From Streptantibioticus ferralitis (GTDB taxonomy: Bacteria > Actinomycetota > Actinomycetes > Streptomycetales > Streptomycetaceae): DNA of 64,000 bases. The notes under the pieces were generated by a model. That model ran no database searches and had not been told where the DNA came from. It saw only the letters and a list, made by a program, of their open reading frames with translations. Below, piece by piece: positions 1 through 8,896 of this stretch. Numbering within the stretch: the stretch's first letter is position 1; every line of letters starts with the position of its first letter. Where the stretch lies: assembly GCF_029223525.1 (NCBI RefSeq), contig NZ_JARHTQ010000024.1:59000-122999 (forward strand), given 5' to 3'. The position numbers and the translations under genes are program-made.

Positions 1-218
1 CCCTTGCCCTTGGAGACGGTCGGCTTCTCGCCGAACTTGGCCCCGGCGGTGATCTTCGGCGGGCTGTTCTCGCTGCCGCCGCACGCGACCGCGGTCAGCA
101 CCAGCAGCGGGATGACCAGGGCGGCAAGCAGCCGCGAGGCGCGGCGCTTGCTTCGTGGGGTGACGGACTCGGGGGCTGCCGCGCCAGGGGTCGGCGGCGG
201 CGGGGCAATTCGACGCAA
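1..218 (-). CDS. FKBP-type peptidyl-prolyl isomerase lipoprotein (5' part only)
   Basis: Only the first ~72 codons lie in the window; the C-terminus is beyond base 1. The visible part has an Arg-rich N-terminus, a hydrophobic stretch (LLAALVIPLLVLTAV) and a lipobox-like AVAC followed by GGSENSPP, as in an exported lipoprotein. The start is inferred to be TTG at 216-218, because CTGAGG sits 6-7 bases upstream and in-frame stops (TGA TGA) lie just before it. The name comes from context: in Streptomyces the gene downstream of pafA is an FKBP-type isomerase. The short tail visible after the Cys (ITAGAKFGEKPTVSKGKG) fits that family but does not prove it. The lipoprotein call is fairly safe; the enzyme name is inference. 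Confidence 0.6.
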   Translation of the reverse strand, partial: MRRIAPPPPTPGAAAPESVTPRSKRRASRLLAALVIPLLVLTAVACGGSENSPPKITAGAKFGEKPTVSKGK

Positions 219-278
219 CGTTGCCTCAGTTCATCAATGGATCTTCCGGTGTGCAATGCGGGCCACTCTACGACGCGA

Positions 279-313
279 CCGGGGCCCCGTACGAGAAACG
301 TACGGGGCCCCGG
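279..313. terminator. Hairpin terminator after pafA
   Basis: Perfect 15-bp inverted repeat (arms 279-293 and 299-313, loop AGAAA) located 24 bases past the pafA stop. It has no long U-tract, as is common in Streptomyces. It separates pafA from the downstream isomerase gene. Confidence 0.75.
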
Positions 314-336
314 CGTTGCTTTCGGCTGTGTTCTGA

Positions 337-1698
337 TCACATTCCGGCAATTAGCTTCTCCACTCGGTCGTCAACCGAGCGGAAGGGGTCCTTGCACAAC
401 ACCGTGCGCTGTGCTTGGTCGTTGAGTTTGAGATGCACCCAGTCAACGGTGAAGTCGCGCCGCTGTTCCTGCGCCCGGCGGATGAACTCACCGCGCAGCC
501 GCGCCCGAGTGGTTTGCGGTGGCACCGACTTGGCCTCGAAGATCTTCAGATCGTTGCAGATCCGCTTGGCCTGGCCCTTGCGTTCCAGCAGGTAGTACAG
601 ACCTCGACGACGGTGGATGTCGTGGTATGCGAGGTCTATCTGGGCGATTCGCGGATGCGACATGGTGATGTTGTCGCGGCGTCGGTATCGCTCGATCAGC
701 TGATACTTCATCACCCAGTCGATCTCGGTGCTGATCGAGGCGAGGTCGCCGCTGGAGATCGCCTCCAGGGTGCGGCCCCACAGTTCGAGGACCTGCTCGG
801 TGACTCCGGTGCGGATGCCGCGGCGCTCGCAGAAGTCAACGGCCTTGGAGTAGTACTCCTCCTGGATGTCCAGCGCGGAGGCCTCCCGTCCGCTGGCCAG
901 GCGGACCTTGCGGCGTCCCGTTATGTCGTGGCTCACCTCGCGGATGGCCCGGATCGGGTTCTCCAGCGTGAGGTCGCGCATCACCGTGCCCGCTTCGATC
1001 ATGCGCAGCACGAGGTCGGTGGCGCCGACCTTGAGCAGCATGGTCGTCTCCGACATGTTGGAGTCGCCGACGATGACATGCAGCCGCCGGTAGCGCTCGG
1101 CGTCGGCGTGTGGTTCGTCCCGGGTGTTGATGATCGGACGGGATCGGGTGGTCGCGGAGCTGACGCCCTCCCAGATGTGCTCGGCGCGCTGGCTGACGCA
1201 GTAGACCGCGCCGCGCGGGGTCTGCAGCACCTTGCCAGCGCCGCACAGCAGTTGGCGGGTGACGAGGAACGGGATGAGGATGTCCGCCAGCCGGGAGAAT
1301 TCCCCGTGTCTGGCCACCAGATAGTTCTCGTGGCAGCCGTAGGAGTTGCCCGCGGAATCGGTGTTGTTCTTGAACAGATAGACGTCGCCGGCGATCCCCT
1401 CCTCGTGCAGCCTGCGCTCGGCGTCGACCAGCAGCCCTTCCAGAATGCGTTCACCGGCCTTGTCGTGCGTGACCAGTTCGGTGACGCTGTCACACTCCGG
1501 AGTGGCGTACTCCGGGTGCGAACCCACATCGAGATAGAGGCGGGCGCCGTTCTTCAGGAAGACGTTGCTGCTGCGACCCCATGACACGACACGGCGGAAG
1601 AGGTACCGCGCCACCTCGTCCGGCGACAGGCGGCGCTGTCCCCGGAACGTACACGTGACGCCGTACTCGTTCTCCAGCCCGAAAATGCGGCGGTCCAT
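337..1698 (-). CDS. pafA: Pup--protein ligase PafA
   Basis: PafA uses ATP to phosphorylate the C-terminal Glu of Pup and joins it by an isopeptide bond to substrate lysines, tagging proteins for the proteasome. The protein has 453 aa, the usual length. The N-terminus [14 protein letters not shown] carries the Glu residues of the nucleotide site of the glutamine-synthetase-like fold. [15 protein letters not shown] contains the expected catalytic Asp57, and [17 protein letters not shown] and [19 protein letters not shown] are strong family signatures shared with Dop. The MFS gene ends 9 bases upstream, so the two are probably co-transcribed. pafA is separated from the rest of the proteasome locus by the MFS/LacI pair and a repeat element. 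The identification is secure. Confidence 0.97.
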   Translation of the reverse strand: MDRRIFGLENEYGVTCTFRGQRRLSPDEVARYLFRRVVSWGRSSNVFLKNGARLYLDVGSHPEYATPECDSVTELVTHDKAGERILEGLLVDAERRLHEEGIAGDVYLFKNNTDSAGNSYGCHENYLVARHGEFSRLADILIPFLVTRQLLCGAGKVLQTPRGAVYCVSQRAEHIWEGVSSATTRSRPIINTRDEPHADAERYRRLHVIVGDSNMSETTMLLKVGATDLVLRMIEAGTVMRDLTLENPIRAIREVSHDITGRRKVRLASGREASALDIQEEYYSKAVDFCERRGIRTGVTEQVLELWGRTLEAISSGDLASISTEIDWVMKYQLIERYRRRDNITMSHPRIAQIDLAYHDIHRRRGLYYLLERKGQAKRICNDLKIFEAKSVPPQTTRARLRGEFIRRAQEQRRDFTVDWVHLKLNDQAQRTVLCKDPFRSVDDRVEKLIAGM

Positions 1699-1707
1699 GA
1701 GTGAACA

Positions 1708-2955
1708 TTACGCCCGATGCGTCTCACTGAAACCGGGTTCGGCGGCGTCGATTCGATCATTTTCCCGCCGCTGCCGTGAGATTGGGGCAGCGAGGAACCG
1801 GCCGCCGGCCAGCAGCACCAACAGCGCGACGACCCCACCGGCCCCCGCCACCGCGAACCCAGCCGGAACGCCACCGTACTGCGCGGCGGGTCCGGCGGCC
1901 GCCGCGCCCACCGAGGCGCCCACCCCGAAGGCCGTGACCAGCCAGGAGAACGCCTCGGTCACGGTGCCCGCCGGGGCGTGCCGGTCGACCACGACGAAGG
2001 CACAGGCCAGGGTTGGCGCAAGGAACACTCCCGACAATCCGGCCAACGCAGTCATACCGGATACACCGGGCACGGTCACCAGCGGTACGTAGGCGACCGC
2101 GAGACACAGCATCAGCATCCGCAGCCGCCGCTCGGGAACGCCGGCCCAGCGCCGCGCCCCGTAGACCACTCCGCCGACCAGCGCTCCGAAGCCCAGCGCG
2201 GAGAGCAGATAGCTGGAGACCATGCCACCGCCGTGCGCGTCGGCGTAAGCGACCGCGGCGACCGCTATCGAACCGAGCGCCACCCCCACGAAGAAGAACG
2301 AGCCGAGCAGCGCGAGCAGTCCGGGCGAGCGCAGCGGACCGAGCCAGTGCGCCTCGCGCTCCTCGGCCCGCCAGCGGCGAGACGGCTCCGCGGTGACCAC
2401 CAGGAGCGTTCCGAGGACGCCTATCAGGGAGAGCCCGACCAACGCGGCAGCCGTGGAGGCGGCCGCGACAAGCAGGGTGACGAGCAGTGGCCCGACCGCG
2501 TACATCACCTCCTGCGCGGCGGCGTCGAGCGCGTACGCGCTGTGCACCTGATCGTCACGGTCCAGCACGCTGGGCCACAGGGCGCGCAGCCCGCCCTCCA
2601 GTGGCGGGGTGGCCACGCCCGCCACGGCCATCGCGGCGCAGGCGAGGGCGAGCGGAGCCGGACCCACCACGGCGAACGCGGTCATCGCGGCAGCGGAGAG
2701 CACCGCCCCGCCGAGCATCACACCGGCCTGGCCGCGCTTGTCGACCAGACGGCCGAGGGCGGGCTGACCGACAGCGGTACCCAGGCCGTAGACCGCGGAC
2801 AGGGCCCCGGCGAGGGTGTAGCTGCCGCCGTGGGCGCGGGTGAACAGTACGACCGCCAACGCCGAGGTGGCGTTCGGCAACCGCCCGACCAGGGTTCCGG
2901 TCAGCAGTCGTATCGCGTACCGCGTGCGCAGCAACTCCAGGTACGCCGTGGCCAT
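1708..2955 (-). CDS. Major facilitator superfamily transporter
   Basis: A 415-aa protein made almost entirely of hydrophobic segments, consistent with about 12 transmembrane helices. An MFS loop 2-3 signature (GRLVDKRGQAG) lies near residues 68-78. The substrate cannot be read from sequence; the family includes drug and sugar exporters. The gene is divergent from a LacI-type regulator and ends 9 bases before pafA. The divergent spacer holds a perfect inverted repeat, so control by the neighbour is likely (inference). ATG start at 2955. Confidence 0.85.
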   Translation of the reverse strand: MATAYLELLRTRYAIRLLTGTLVGRLPNATSALAVVLFTRAHGGSYTLAGALSAVYGLGTAVGQPALGRLVDKRGQAGVMLGGAVLSAAAMTAFAVVGPAPLALACAAMAVAGVATPPLEGGLRALWPSVLDRDDQVHSAYALDAAAQEVMYAVGPLLVTLLVAAASTAAALVGLSLIGVLGTLLVVTAEPSRRWRAEEREAHWLGPLRSPGLLALLGSFFFVGVALGSIAVAAVAYADAHGGGMVSSYLLSALGFGALVGGVVYGARRWAGVPERRLRMLMLCLAVAYVPLVTVPGVSGMTALAGLSGVFLAPTLACAFVVVDRHAPAGTVTEAFSWLVTAFGVGASVGAAAAGPAAQYGGVPAGFAVAGAGGVVALLVLLAGGRFLAAPISRQRRENDRIDAAEPGFSETHRA

Positions 2956-3001
2956 ACCATCCCCGTTTCCGTACGGGCGGTCCTTCCGCCCCCGATAGTG
3001 T

Positions 3002-3027
3002 TACGTATAACTTACCCGCCATACGTA
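3002..3027. promoter_or_regulatory. Candidate operator between MFS and LacI genes
   Basis: TACGTAT (3002-3008) and ATACGTA (3021-3027) form a perfect 7-bp inverted repeat with a 12-base spacer, in the 124-base divergent spacer. It starts 47 bases from the transporter start and ends 53 bases before the regulator start. It is AT-rich in a GC-rich region. A LacI-type dimer is the obvious candidate ligand, but LacI sites usually have a closer centre, so two promoter elements or another regulator remain possible. Confidence 0.45.
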
Positions 3028-3079
3028 GCATGGCGCTCTGCGGCGGGTCCAGCCGCGGGACGCAGAAGGGACATGAACG

Positions 3080-4108
3080 GTGACCGGGACCGACCGTCCG
3101 ACATCACGGGATGTCGCACGCGCCGCCGGAGTCTCACAGGCCACGGTGTCGCTGGTACTGGGCGACAAGTGGCGCGGCCGGGTCTCCGAGCGGACGGCCG
3201 GCGCGGTCCGCTCGGCCGCCGCCGAGCTCGGATATCGGCCGAATCTCGCCGCCCGCAACCTCCGGCTGGGCCGGACCAGGACCGCACTGTTGGTGGTGCC
3301 CGCCCTCACCAACGACTACTTCGCCCGGGTCTACACCGGTGCGGCGCGGATCGCGGCGGAGAACGGGTTCGGCGTGGTGCTCTATCCGTCTCCCGAAGGG
3401 GTCGGCCCGGCACCCGACCCCTTCGGTTCGGCTCGGGCGGCCCTGGACGGGGTGATCGCGTCGTCCATGGCAGTCGAGGCGCTGGACGCGATCAGCGGCG
3501 AATCCGCCGCGGGGACGGCCGGACTGCCGCTGGTCATGCTGGACAGCGAACCGGGGGTGACCGGGGCGGCGGCCACCGTCAACCTCGACATCGCCGACGG
3601 TATGCGGCAGGTGGTCGGCCATCTGGCCGCGCTGGGACACCGTCGCGTCACGCACATCGCGGCGGCGGTGGACTCCTGGACGTTCCGGGTACGCCGCGAC
3701 GCCTTCGACGCCGCCGTCAGCGGCCTTCAGGACGCGGCCCCGGGCCACGAGTCAGCCGGTCTGAGCGTCGACGAGGGGCTACGGGCCGCGCGGCTGGCCC
3801 TCACCGCCCCAGGGCCAAGGCCGACCGCCCTGGTCTGCGACGACGACCTACTGGCCGCGGGGGCCTGCAAGGCGGTACGACGGCTGGGTCTGCGGGTACC
3901 GGAGGATGTCTCGGTCACCGGATTCGACGACCTGGCCCTGGCCACCGCGGTCGAACCGGAGCTCACCACCGTCCGCCTCCCCGCCGACGAGGTGGGCGCC
4001 CGCGGCATGTCCGCCCTACTGGCCACCCTCAACGCCCAGCCCGTCGAGGCCACCGACCTCCCGGTCGAACTGATCATCCGTGGCTCCACCGCCCCGGCGA
4101 CTGCTTGA
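3080..4108 (+). CDS. LacI-family transcriptional regulator
   Basis: A 342-aa protein. The N-terminal LacI helix-turn-helix is at about residues 6-28 (PTSRDVARAAGVSQATVSLVL), followed by the hinge and YRPNLAARNLR. A periplasmic-binding-protein-like effector domain starts near residue 65 and ends with the family signature VSVTGFDDLALATAVEPELTT. The effector is unknown. GTG start at 3080. It is divergent from the MFS transporter and convergent with prcA. It probably regulates the MFS-pafA unit and itself, which would be worth testing because of pafA; this is inference. Confidence 0.92.
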   Translation: MTGTDRPTSRDVARAAGVSQATVSLVLGDKWRGRVSERTAGAVRSAAAELGYRPNLAARNLRLGRTRTALLVVPALTNDYFARVYTGAARIAAENGFGVVLYPSPEGVGPAPDPFGSARAALDGVIASSMAVEALDAISGESAAGTAGLPLVMLDSEPGVTGAAATVNLDIADGMRQVVGHLAALGHRRVTHIAAAVDSWTFRVRRDAFDAAVSGLQDAAPGHESAGLSVDEGLRAARLALTAPGPRPTALVCDDDLLAAGACKAVRRLGLRVPEDVSVTGFDDLALATAVEPELTTVRLPADEVGARGMSALLATLNAQPVEATDLPVELIIRGSTAPATA

Positions 4109-4139
4109 GGGCTGCCGGGCCTGTCCGGCGGATCTCGCG

Positions 4140-4487
4140 TTGGGCTTGCGGTGCGTTCGTCACCGCCGCTCCGCGCCGCGGGGGTTGCTCACCGCTGCGG
4201 CGGATCATTTTTTGGGGCAAGCCCCCAAGCCCCCAAGCCCCCAAGCAGGAAAATCCTTGGGGCAGGCCCCCGGCCCCCCGGGTTGGTTGAGGAGGCCCGC
4301 GCCCGGGGGGCTCAGAAGCTCCACCGCTAGGGGGGTTCGGGGGGCTTGCCCCGATACGACCTGCGGCTGAGGACTTCAGAAGTTCCACCGCCGGGGACTT
4401 GGGGGCTCGCCCCCAAAAAATGATCCGCCGCAGCGGCGAGCAGCCGCGACGGCGCGGAGCGGCGGTCACGAACTCACCGCAACCCAA
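4140..4487. repeat. REP/MITE-like element with ~90-bp inverted arms
   Basis: The left arm (4140-~4230) and right arm (~4398-4487) are near-identical reverse complements. Both carry GACCGCCGCTCCGCGCC-like and GCTGCGGCGGATCATTTTTT blocks ending in a GGGGC..GCCCCCAAG palindrome. The ~165-base centre holds tandem AAGCCCCC units and two related sub-units beginning CAGAAG[C/T]TCCACCGC. No transposase is encoded. The element lies between the convergent lacI and prcA genes. I have a general memory of similar REP-like intergenic sequences in some Streptomyces genomes, but copy number elsewhere cannot be seen here. Apparent ORFs inside it are artefacts. Confidence 0.8.
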
Positions 4488-4530
4488 GGCCGAAAGCCCC
4501 CGGACACGCACGCCCGCCGAAGCCGGAAAC

Positions 4531-4576
4531 GCAGCGCGCCGCCCGGTGGGCGTAAGGCCCACGGGCGGCGCGCTGC
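4531..4576. terminator. Strong hairpin terminator after prcA
   Basis: Arms 4531-4551 and 4557-4576 pair over 20 bp with one bulged G and a GTAAG loop, 10 bases beyond the prcA stop. This is a GC-rich Streptomyces-type terminator for the proteasome transcript. Confidence 0.8.
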
Positions 4577-4586
4577 GTGCGGCGTT

Positions 4587-5357
4587 CTACTCCTGCGACT
4601 CCGTGTCCGCGGAGGCGGAGTCCTCCGTGGACTCCTCGGTCTCCGCGGCGGCCGAGGACTCGGCCGACAGGAGGCGGGTGAGCTGGCGGCCCAGGATGCG
4701 GCGGAACTTGCGCTGTTGGGGGCGGGTGCGGTCCAGGACCGCGACCTCCAACTGCTCGGCGGTGAGCTGCCGTTCACCGCCGTTGTTGTCCCGGCTGAGC
4801 GACTCCACCGCGAGTCCCAGCGCCTCGGCGAGGGTCATCTCGTCGCGGTGCCGCTGATCGAGGTAGCTGCCGATCTGGTCGGAGTTGCCACCGACGGCGA
4901 CGGCACCGTGCTCGTCGACGATCGAACCGTCGTGCGGCAGGCGGTAGATCTGGTCCTCCTCGGGGGCGGACCCGACCTCCGCGACGATGAGCTCGACCTC
5001 GTACGGCTTCTCCGCCGCGCTGGAGAAGATGGTGCCGAGCGTCTGGGCGTAGACATTGGCCAGACCGCGAGCCGTCACATCATCGCGGTCGTAGGTGTAG
5101 CCGCGCAGATCGGCGTAGCGGACACCGCCGATCCGCAGGTTCTCGAACTCGTTGTACTTGCCGACCGCGGCGAAGGCGATGCGGTCGTAGATCTCGCTGA
5201 CCTTGTGCAGCGCGCGGGACGGGTTCTCGGCGACGAAGAGGATGCCGTCGGTGTACTGCAGTACGACGACGCTGCGGCCGCGCGCGATGCCCTTGCGGGC
5301 GTATTCGGCACGATCCGCCATGGCCTGCTGGGGTGAGACGTAGAACGGCGTCGACAC
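4587..5357 (-). CDS. prcA: 20S proteasome alpha subunit PrcA
   Basis: PrcA forms the outer heptameric rings and the gated entrance of the 20S core. It has 256 aa. The N-terminus [30 protein letters not shown] is the alpha-type gate helix, and it has no propeptide or catalytic Thr. [17 protein letters not shown] and [20 protein letters not shown] are alpha-subunit signatures. The C-terminus (about residues 235-256) is Glu/Ser/Asp-rich and probably disordered. GTG start at 5357, 50 bases after the prcB stop, so it is co-transcribed with prcB. The identification is secure. Confidence 0.97.
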   Translation of the reverse strand: MSTPFYVSPQQAMADRAEYARKGIARGRSVVVLQYTDGILFVAENPSRALHKVSEIYDRIAFAAVGKYNEFENLRIGGVRYADLRGYTYDRDDVTARGLANVYAQTLGTIFSSAAEKPYEVELIVAEVGSAPEEDQIYRLPHDGSIVDEHGAVAVGGNSDQIGSYLDQRHRDEMTLAEALGLAVESLSRDNNGGERQLTAEQLEVAVLDRTRPQQRKFRRILGRQLTRLLSAESSAAAETEESTEDSASADTESQE

Positions 5358-5407
5358 CGGCTATCCGTCCCTTTCTGTCTGTGGGAAGTTCATCCCGGAC
5401 CTGACCG

Positions 5408-6253
5408 TTACAGAAGCGAGGCGCGTGGGCCGTCCGGCTCCTCCAGCCGCCGCTCGTGGACGGAGCGGGCGACCTCCGACACCTCGGCCTCCGTCAACCG
5501 CCGGAAACCCTCGTCCGTGATGACGGTGACGATGGGGTAGATCTGCCGGGCGAGGTCCGGGCCGCCGGTCGCCGAGTCGTCGTCGGCCGCGTCGTACAGC
5601 GCCTGCACGACCGCGGTGATGGCCTGCTGCTCCGTCAGGTCCTTGCGGTAGAGCTTCTTGAGCGAACCGCGTGCGAAGACCGAACCGGATCCGGTGGCCG
5701 CGAAACCGTGCTCCTCCGAACGGCCACCGGTCACGTCGTACGAGAAGATCCGGCCCTTCTCGCGGTCCGTGTCGTACCCGGCGAACAGCGGCACCACGGC
5801 TAGGCCTTGCAGGGCCATGCCCAGATTGCCGCGGATCATCGTGGACAGCCGGTTCGCCTTGCCCTCCAGGGAGAGCGCGGCGCCCTCGATCTTCTCGTAG
5901 TGCTCCAGCTCCAGTTGGAACAGCTTGACCATCTCGACGGCGAGACCCGCGGTGCCGGCGATGCCGACAGCGGAGTACTCATCGGCCGGGAAGACCTTCT
6001 CGATGTCCCGTTGCGCGATGAGATTGCCCATCGTCGCCCGCCGGTCACCGGAGAGCACCACGCCGCCGGGGAACGTGGCCGCCACGATCGTCGTCCCATG
6101 CGGGAGCTCCACCGCGCCCTGCACGGGCGGCAGCGACCGGTTGCCGGGCAGGAGCCCCGGCGCGTGCTCGCCGAGGAAGTCCATGAAGGACGAGGAGCCT
6201 GGCGTCAGGAAGGCAGCTGGTAGACGCCCGGTGCTACGAGTGTTGGCTTCCAC
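5408..6253 (-). CDS. prcB: 20S proteasome beta subunit PrcB
   Basis: PrcB is the proteolytic subunit. It has 281 aa with a 53-residue propeptide; self-cleavage at the H-G/T-T junction ([14 protein letters not shown]) exposes Thr54 as the nucleophile. [20 protein letters not shown] contains the conserved residues of the active site. The chosen GTG start (6253) overlaps the end of the upstream nuclease-like gene by 49 bases. A later ATG (residue 24) would shorten the propeptide, but [20 protein letters not shown] matches the Streptomyces propeptide as I remember it, so the longer form is preferred. Confidence 0.96.
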   Translation of the reverse strand: MEANTRSTGRLPAAFLTPGSSSFMDFLGEHAPGLLPGNRSLPPVQGAVELPHGTTIVAATFPGGVVLSGDRRATMGNLIAQRDIEKVFPADEYSAVGIAGTAGLAVEMVKLFQLELEHYEKIEGAALSLEGKANRLSTMIRGNLGMALQGLAVVPLFAGYDTDREKGRIFSYDVTGGRSEEHGFAATGSGSVFARGSLKKLYRKDLTEQQAITAVVQALYDAADDDSATGGPDLARQIYPIVTVITDEGFRRLTEAEVSEVARSVHERRLEEPDGPRASLL

Positions 6254-6789
6254 ACGTTTCCTTCCACATATGCGGCGGCCCGCCGTATCTCATCGGGCCG
6301 GTCCTTGAACTGCCCCAGCGCGGCATTGCAGCTGAAGCACAGTACGCCACGGACCTTACCCGTCTCGTGATCGTGGTCCACCTGCTCAGGAGGAGCCGCA
6401 AGGCAGATCACGCACACTCTGCCCTGCTGCTCCGCAAGGTCCTGCAATTCGGCCTGACCCAGGCCGCACCTCCGCCGGAAGGACGCCTCCCGGTTTCGTT
6501 CGGTTCGGCAAGCTCGGCAGTAGCTCGCCCAGCCGTCCGACGATGGCTTGTTACGTTCCCACTGGTCGTGAGACCTCACGTCGCGACACTGTGGGCACCG
6601 TTTGAAGCCTCGCGGCACCGGCACCTTGACGCGCGCCGAGAGGCCTTTTACCTCCTGACGGCGCCGGTAATGCTCGGCAGAGCATTCCCGGCGACACGTC
6701 TGGAGCCGATCAGGACGTGACTTGTTGCCTGCGAATGCATTCCTCGGCAGGGCACGCTGGCATGTGGAGCATTTCTTTGAGTCGAACAT
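6205..6789 (-). CDS. Endonuclease VII-like HNH nuclease in the proteasome operon
   Basis: A 194-aa protein. The C-terminal half is a recombination endonuclease VII-type HNH fold: zinc ligands C126-x2-C129 and C151-x2-C154, active-site D138-H139-D140-H141, and N155. The N-terminal half has further Cys pairs (C7-x2-C10, C65-x2-C68, C91-x2-C94), suggesting extra zinc knuckles. It begins 12 bases after the pup stop and overlaps the prcB start by 49 bases, so it is translated within the pup-prcBA transcript. I believe the same arrangement exists in other Streptomyces. Its role is unknown; nuclease activity is inferred from intact motifs. Confidence 0.85.
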   Translation of the reverse strand: MFDSKKCSTCQRALPRNAFAGNKSRPDRLQTCRRECSAEHYRRRQEVKGLSARVKVPVPRGFKRCPQCRDVRSHDQWERNKPSSDGWASYCRACRTERNREASFRRRCGLGQAELQDLAEQQGRVCVICLAAPPEQVDHDHETGKVRGVLCFSCNAALGQFKDRPDEIRRAAAYVEGNVWKPTLVAPGVYQLPS

Positions 6790-6801
6790 GCCAGAAATGC
6801 C

Positions 6802-7017
6802 CTACTCTCCCCCTTTTTGCACAAATGACCGCACGAAGTCCTCGGCGTTCTCTTCGAGGACGTCGTCGATCTCGTCCAGGACGGAGTCCACGTCGTCCGA
6901 GAGCTTTTCCTGGCGCTCCTTGAGGTCGTCGGAGGCCTGCGCCTCCGGGGCGGTCTCCTCGACCTCCTCGGTGGAACGCGTGGCCTTCTGCTGCCCGCCG
7001 GTGTCCTTGGTAGCCAT
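6802..7017 (-). CDS. pup: Prokaryotic ubiquitin-like protein Pup
   Basis: Pup is the intrinsically disordered tag joined to lysines by PafA. It has 71 aa from ATG at 7017; the alternative GTG at 7023 lies too close to the GGTGAGG ribosome site. The central DDLKERQEKLSDDVDSVLDE region is the coiled-coil segment that binds the Arc N-terminus. The C-terminus is FVQKGGE: it ends directly in Glu, the ligation-ready form, so no Gln deamidation by Dop is needed and Dop would act mainly in depupylation. The gene is followed 12 bases later by the HNH nuclease gene. Confidence 0.97.
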   Translation of the reverse strand: MATKDTGGQQKATRSTEEVEETAPEAQASDDLKERQEKLSDDVDSVLDEIDDVLEENAEDFVRSFVQKGGE

Positions 7018-7063
7018 GTGCACCTCACCCCGATCGCCCGCTCGGTTTGCATGTCCTACAAGA

Positions 7064-7087
7064 TCAGACCCTACAAGCCGGGTCTGA
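7064..7087 (-). promoter_or_regulatory. pup leader element: 8-bp inverted repeat with motif shared with arc
   Basis: TCAGACCC (7064-7071) and GGGTCTGA (7080-7087) form a perfect inverted repeat with an 8-base loop, 47-70 bases upstream of the pup start. Read on the minus strand, 7074-7064 is GTAGGGTCTGA, and the same 11 bases occur in the arc leader. TAGGGT fits a TAnnnT -10 box, so this may be the promoter core. No convincing -35 was found. Confidence 0.4.
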
Positions 7088-7198
7088 CATCGGCCCTGTT
7101 CTCCGGTGATCTCGCGGAACTCGCGGACCCTCGCTCACGTGCCTTCCACTGGTTCAACGTTCGGGAACCACCTCGATGATTCCCGCAACCGCGCCGTT

Positions 7199-8710
7199 TC
7201 AGCCGCCGGACAACACCCGTACCAGGTCCTCCGCGGTACGGCAGCGGTCCAGCAGTTCCTTCACGTGGTTGCGGGTGCCACGCAGCGGCTCCAGGGTCGG
7301 CACGCGCTGCAGCGAATCGCGTCCGGGCAGATCGAAGATGACCGAATCCCACGAGGCGGCGGCCACGTCGTCCGCGTACTGCTCCAGGCACCGGCCGCGG
7401 AAGTACGCCCTGGTGTCCTCCGGAGGCTTGATACGGGCCCTGGAGACGGCCGGCTCGTCCAGTAGCCGCTTCATACGGCCACGCGCCACCAGGCGGTTGT
7501 ACAGGCCCTTGTCGAGGCGTACGTCGGCGTACTGCAGGTCGACCAGGTGCAGCCGGGCCGCGTCCCAGTCGATGCCGTCCCGCCTGCGGTAGCCCTCCAG
7601 CAGCTCGCGCTTGGCCACCCAGTCCAGTTCGCCGGACAGGCTCATGGGGTCGGTCTCCAGCCGGCCCAGGACGTCCTCCCACCGTGTGAGCACGTCCTTG
7701 GTCTGCTCGTCGGCGTCCGTGCCGTAGCGGTCCTCGACGTACTTGCGGGCCAGCTCGAAGTACTCCATCTGCAGCTGCACGGCGGTCAGTGTGCGACCGT
7801 TACGCAGTGTGATCAGTCGTCGCAGCGTGGGGTCGTGGGAAACCTGGTGCAGGGTGCGTACCGGCTGGTCGACCGCGAGATCCACGGCGATGAAGCCGTC
7901 CTCGATCATCGACAGCACCAGGGCGGTGGTGCCGAGCTTGAGGTAGGTGGAGATCTCCGAGAGGTTGGCATCGCCGATGATCACATGCAGCCGGCGGTAC
8001 TTCTCCGCGTCCGCGTGCGGTTCGTCGCGGGTGTTGATGATGGGGCGCTTGAGCGTCGTCTCCAGGCCCACCTCGACCTCGAAGTAGTCGGCCCGCTGGC
8101 TGATCTGGAAGCCGTGCTCACCGCCGTCCTGGCCGATGCCGACCCGGCCCGCGCCGGTGACGACCTGCCGGGAGACGAAGAAGGGCGTGAGGTGGCGCAC
8201 GATGTCCGAGAACGGGGTCTCCCGCTTCATCAGGTAGTTCTCGTGGGTGCCGTAGGACGCGCCCTTGTTGTCGGTGTTGTTCTTGTACAGGTGGATCGGC
8301 TGCGCTCCGGGCAGCTGGGCGGCCCGCTCGGCCGCCTCGGCCATGATCCGCTCCCCCGCCTTGTCCCAGAGGACCGCGTCCCGCGGGTTGGTGACCTCGG
8401 GGGCGCTGTACTCGGGGTGTGCGTGGTCCACGTACAGCCTGGCCCCGTTGGTGAGGATCACGTTGGCCAGGCCGATGTCCTCGTCCGTGAGCTGGCTGGA
8501 ATCGGCCGCCTCGCGCGCCAGGTCGAAGCCGCGGGCGTCCCGCAGCGGGTTCTCCTCCTCGAAGTCCCAGCGGGCGCGGCGGGCCCGGTGCATCGCCGCC
8601 GCGTAGGCGTTGACGATCTGGGACGAGGTGAGCATGGCATTGGCGTTCGGGTGGCCGGGGACGGAGATCCCGTACTCCGTCTCGATGCCCATTACTCGCC
8701 GTACGGTCAT
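7199..8710 (-). CDS. dop: Depupylase/deamidase Dop
   Basis: Dop is a structural relative of PafA that removes Pup from substrates and, in species with Pup-Gln, deamidates it. It has 503 aa. [16 protein letters not shown] carries the nucleotide-site Glu residues, and [18 protein letters not shown] contains catalytic Asp95. The long insertion at about residues 36-80, absent from PafA, is the Dop-specific loop. [17 protein letters not shown] and [19 protein letters not shown] are shared family motifs. About 180 bases separate its stop from the pup start, and 186 bases lie between its start and the end of arc. The identification is secure. Confidence 0.97.
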   Translation of the reverse strand: MTVRRVMGIETEYGISVPGHPNANAMLTSSQIVNAYAAAMHRARRARWDFEEENPLRDARGFDLAREAADSSQLTDEDIGLANVILTNGARLYVDHAHPEYSAPEVTNPRDAVLWDKAGERIMAEAAERAAQLPGAQPIHLYKNNTDNKGASYGTHENYLMKRETPFSDIVRHLTPFFVSRQVVTGAGRVGIGQDGGEHGFQISQRADYFEVEVGLETTLKRPIINTRDEPHADAEKYRRLHVIIGDANLSEISTYLKLGTTALVLSMIEDGFIAVDLAVDQPVRTLHQVSHDPTLRRLITLRNGRTLTAVQLQMEYFELARKYVEDRYGTDADEQTKDVLTRWEDVLGRLETDPMSLSGELDWVAKRELLEGYRRRDGIDWDAARLHLVDLQYADVRLDKGLYNRLVARGRMKRLLDEPAVSRARIKPPEDTRAYFRGRCLEQYADDVAAASWDSVIFDLPGRDSLQRVPTLEPLRGTRNHVKELLDRCRTAEDLVRVLSGG

Positions 8711-8896
8711 GCGGCCCTCCTTGCCCGGCTCCGCCCATCGGCGGCACCGTGTGGCGCGGTATCGACGAGCGTAGAACGCGGCGGCGGCGGTGGGGAGATC
8801 ATTACAGTCATTCCTCGGCTTCCGGACGTGTGGTGACCGGCCTGCGGGCCCCGGCGGCGCCCGCTGGAACCCCGGGAAAAGCGTCCGGCTGCCGTT

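Noticed and set aside
415..1584. 389-codon plus-strand ORF antisense to pafA
   Set aside because: Composition-driven shadow of PafA in high-GC DNA; low-complexity product and no ribosome site.
1978..4290. 770-codon plus-strand ORF across MFS and lacI genes
   Set aside because: Arg/Gly/His-rich shadow; the LacI gene is in another frame with clear domains.
4074..4562. Small ORFs in the repeat element (e.g. products with SPLRRIIFWG)
   Set aside because: They are translations of the REP-like arms, and the same peptide appears from both arms because the arms are inverted copies.
7160..7190. SigR-type promoter (GGAAT-N18-GTT) for pup
   Set aside because: GGGAAT and GTTG occur but with a 20-base spacing, and GGGAA/TTCCC is better described as a small inverted repeat at the dop 3' end.
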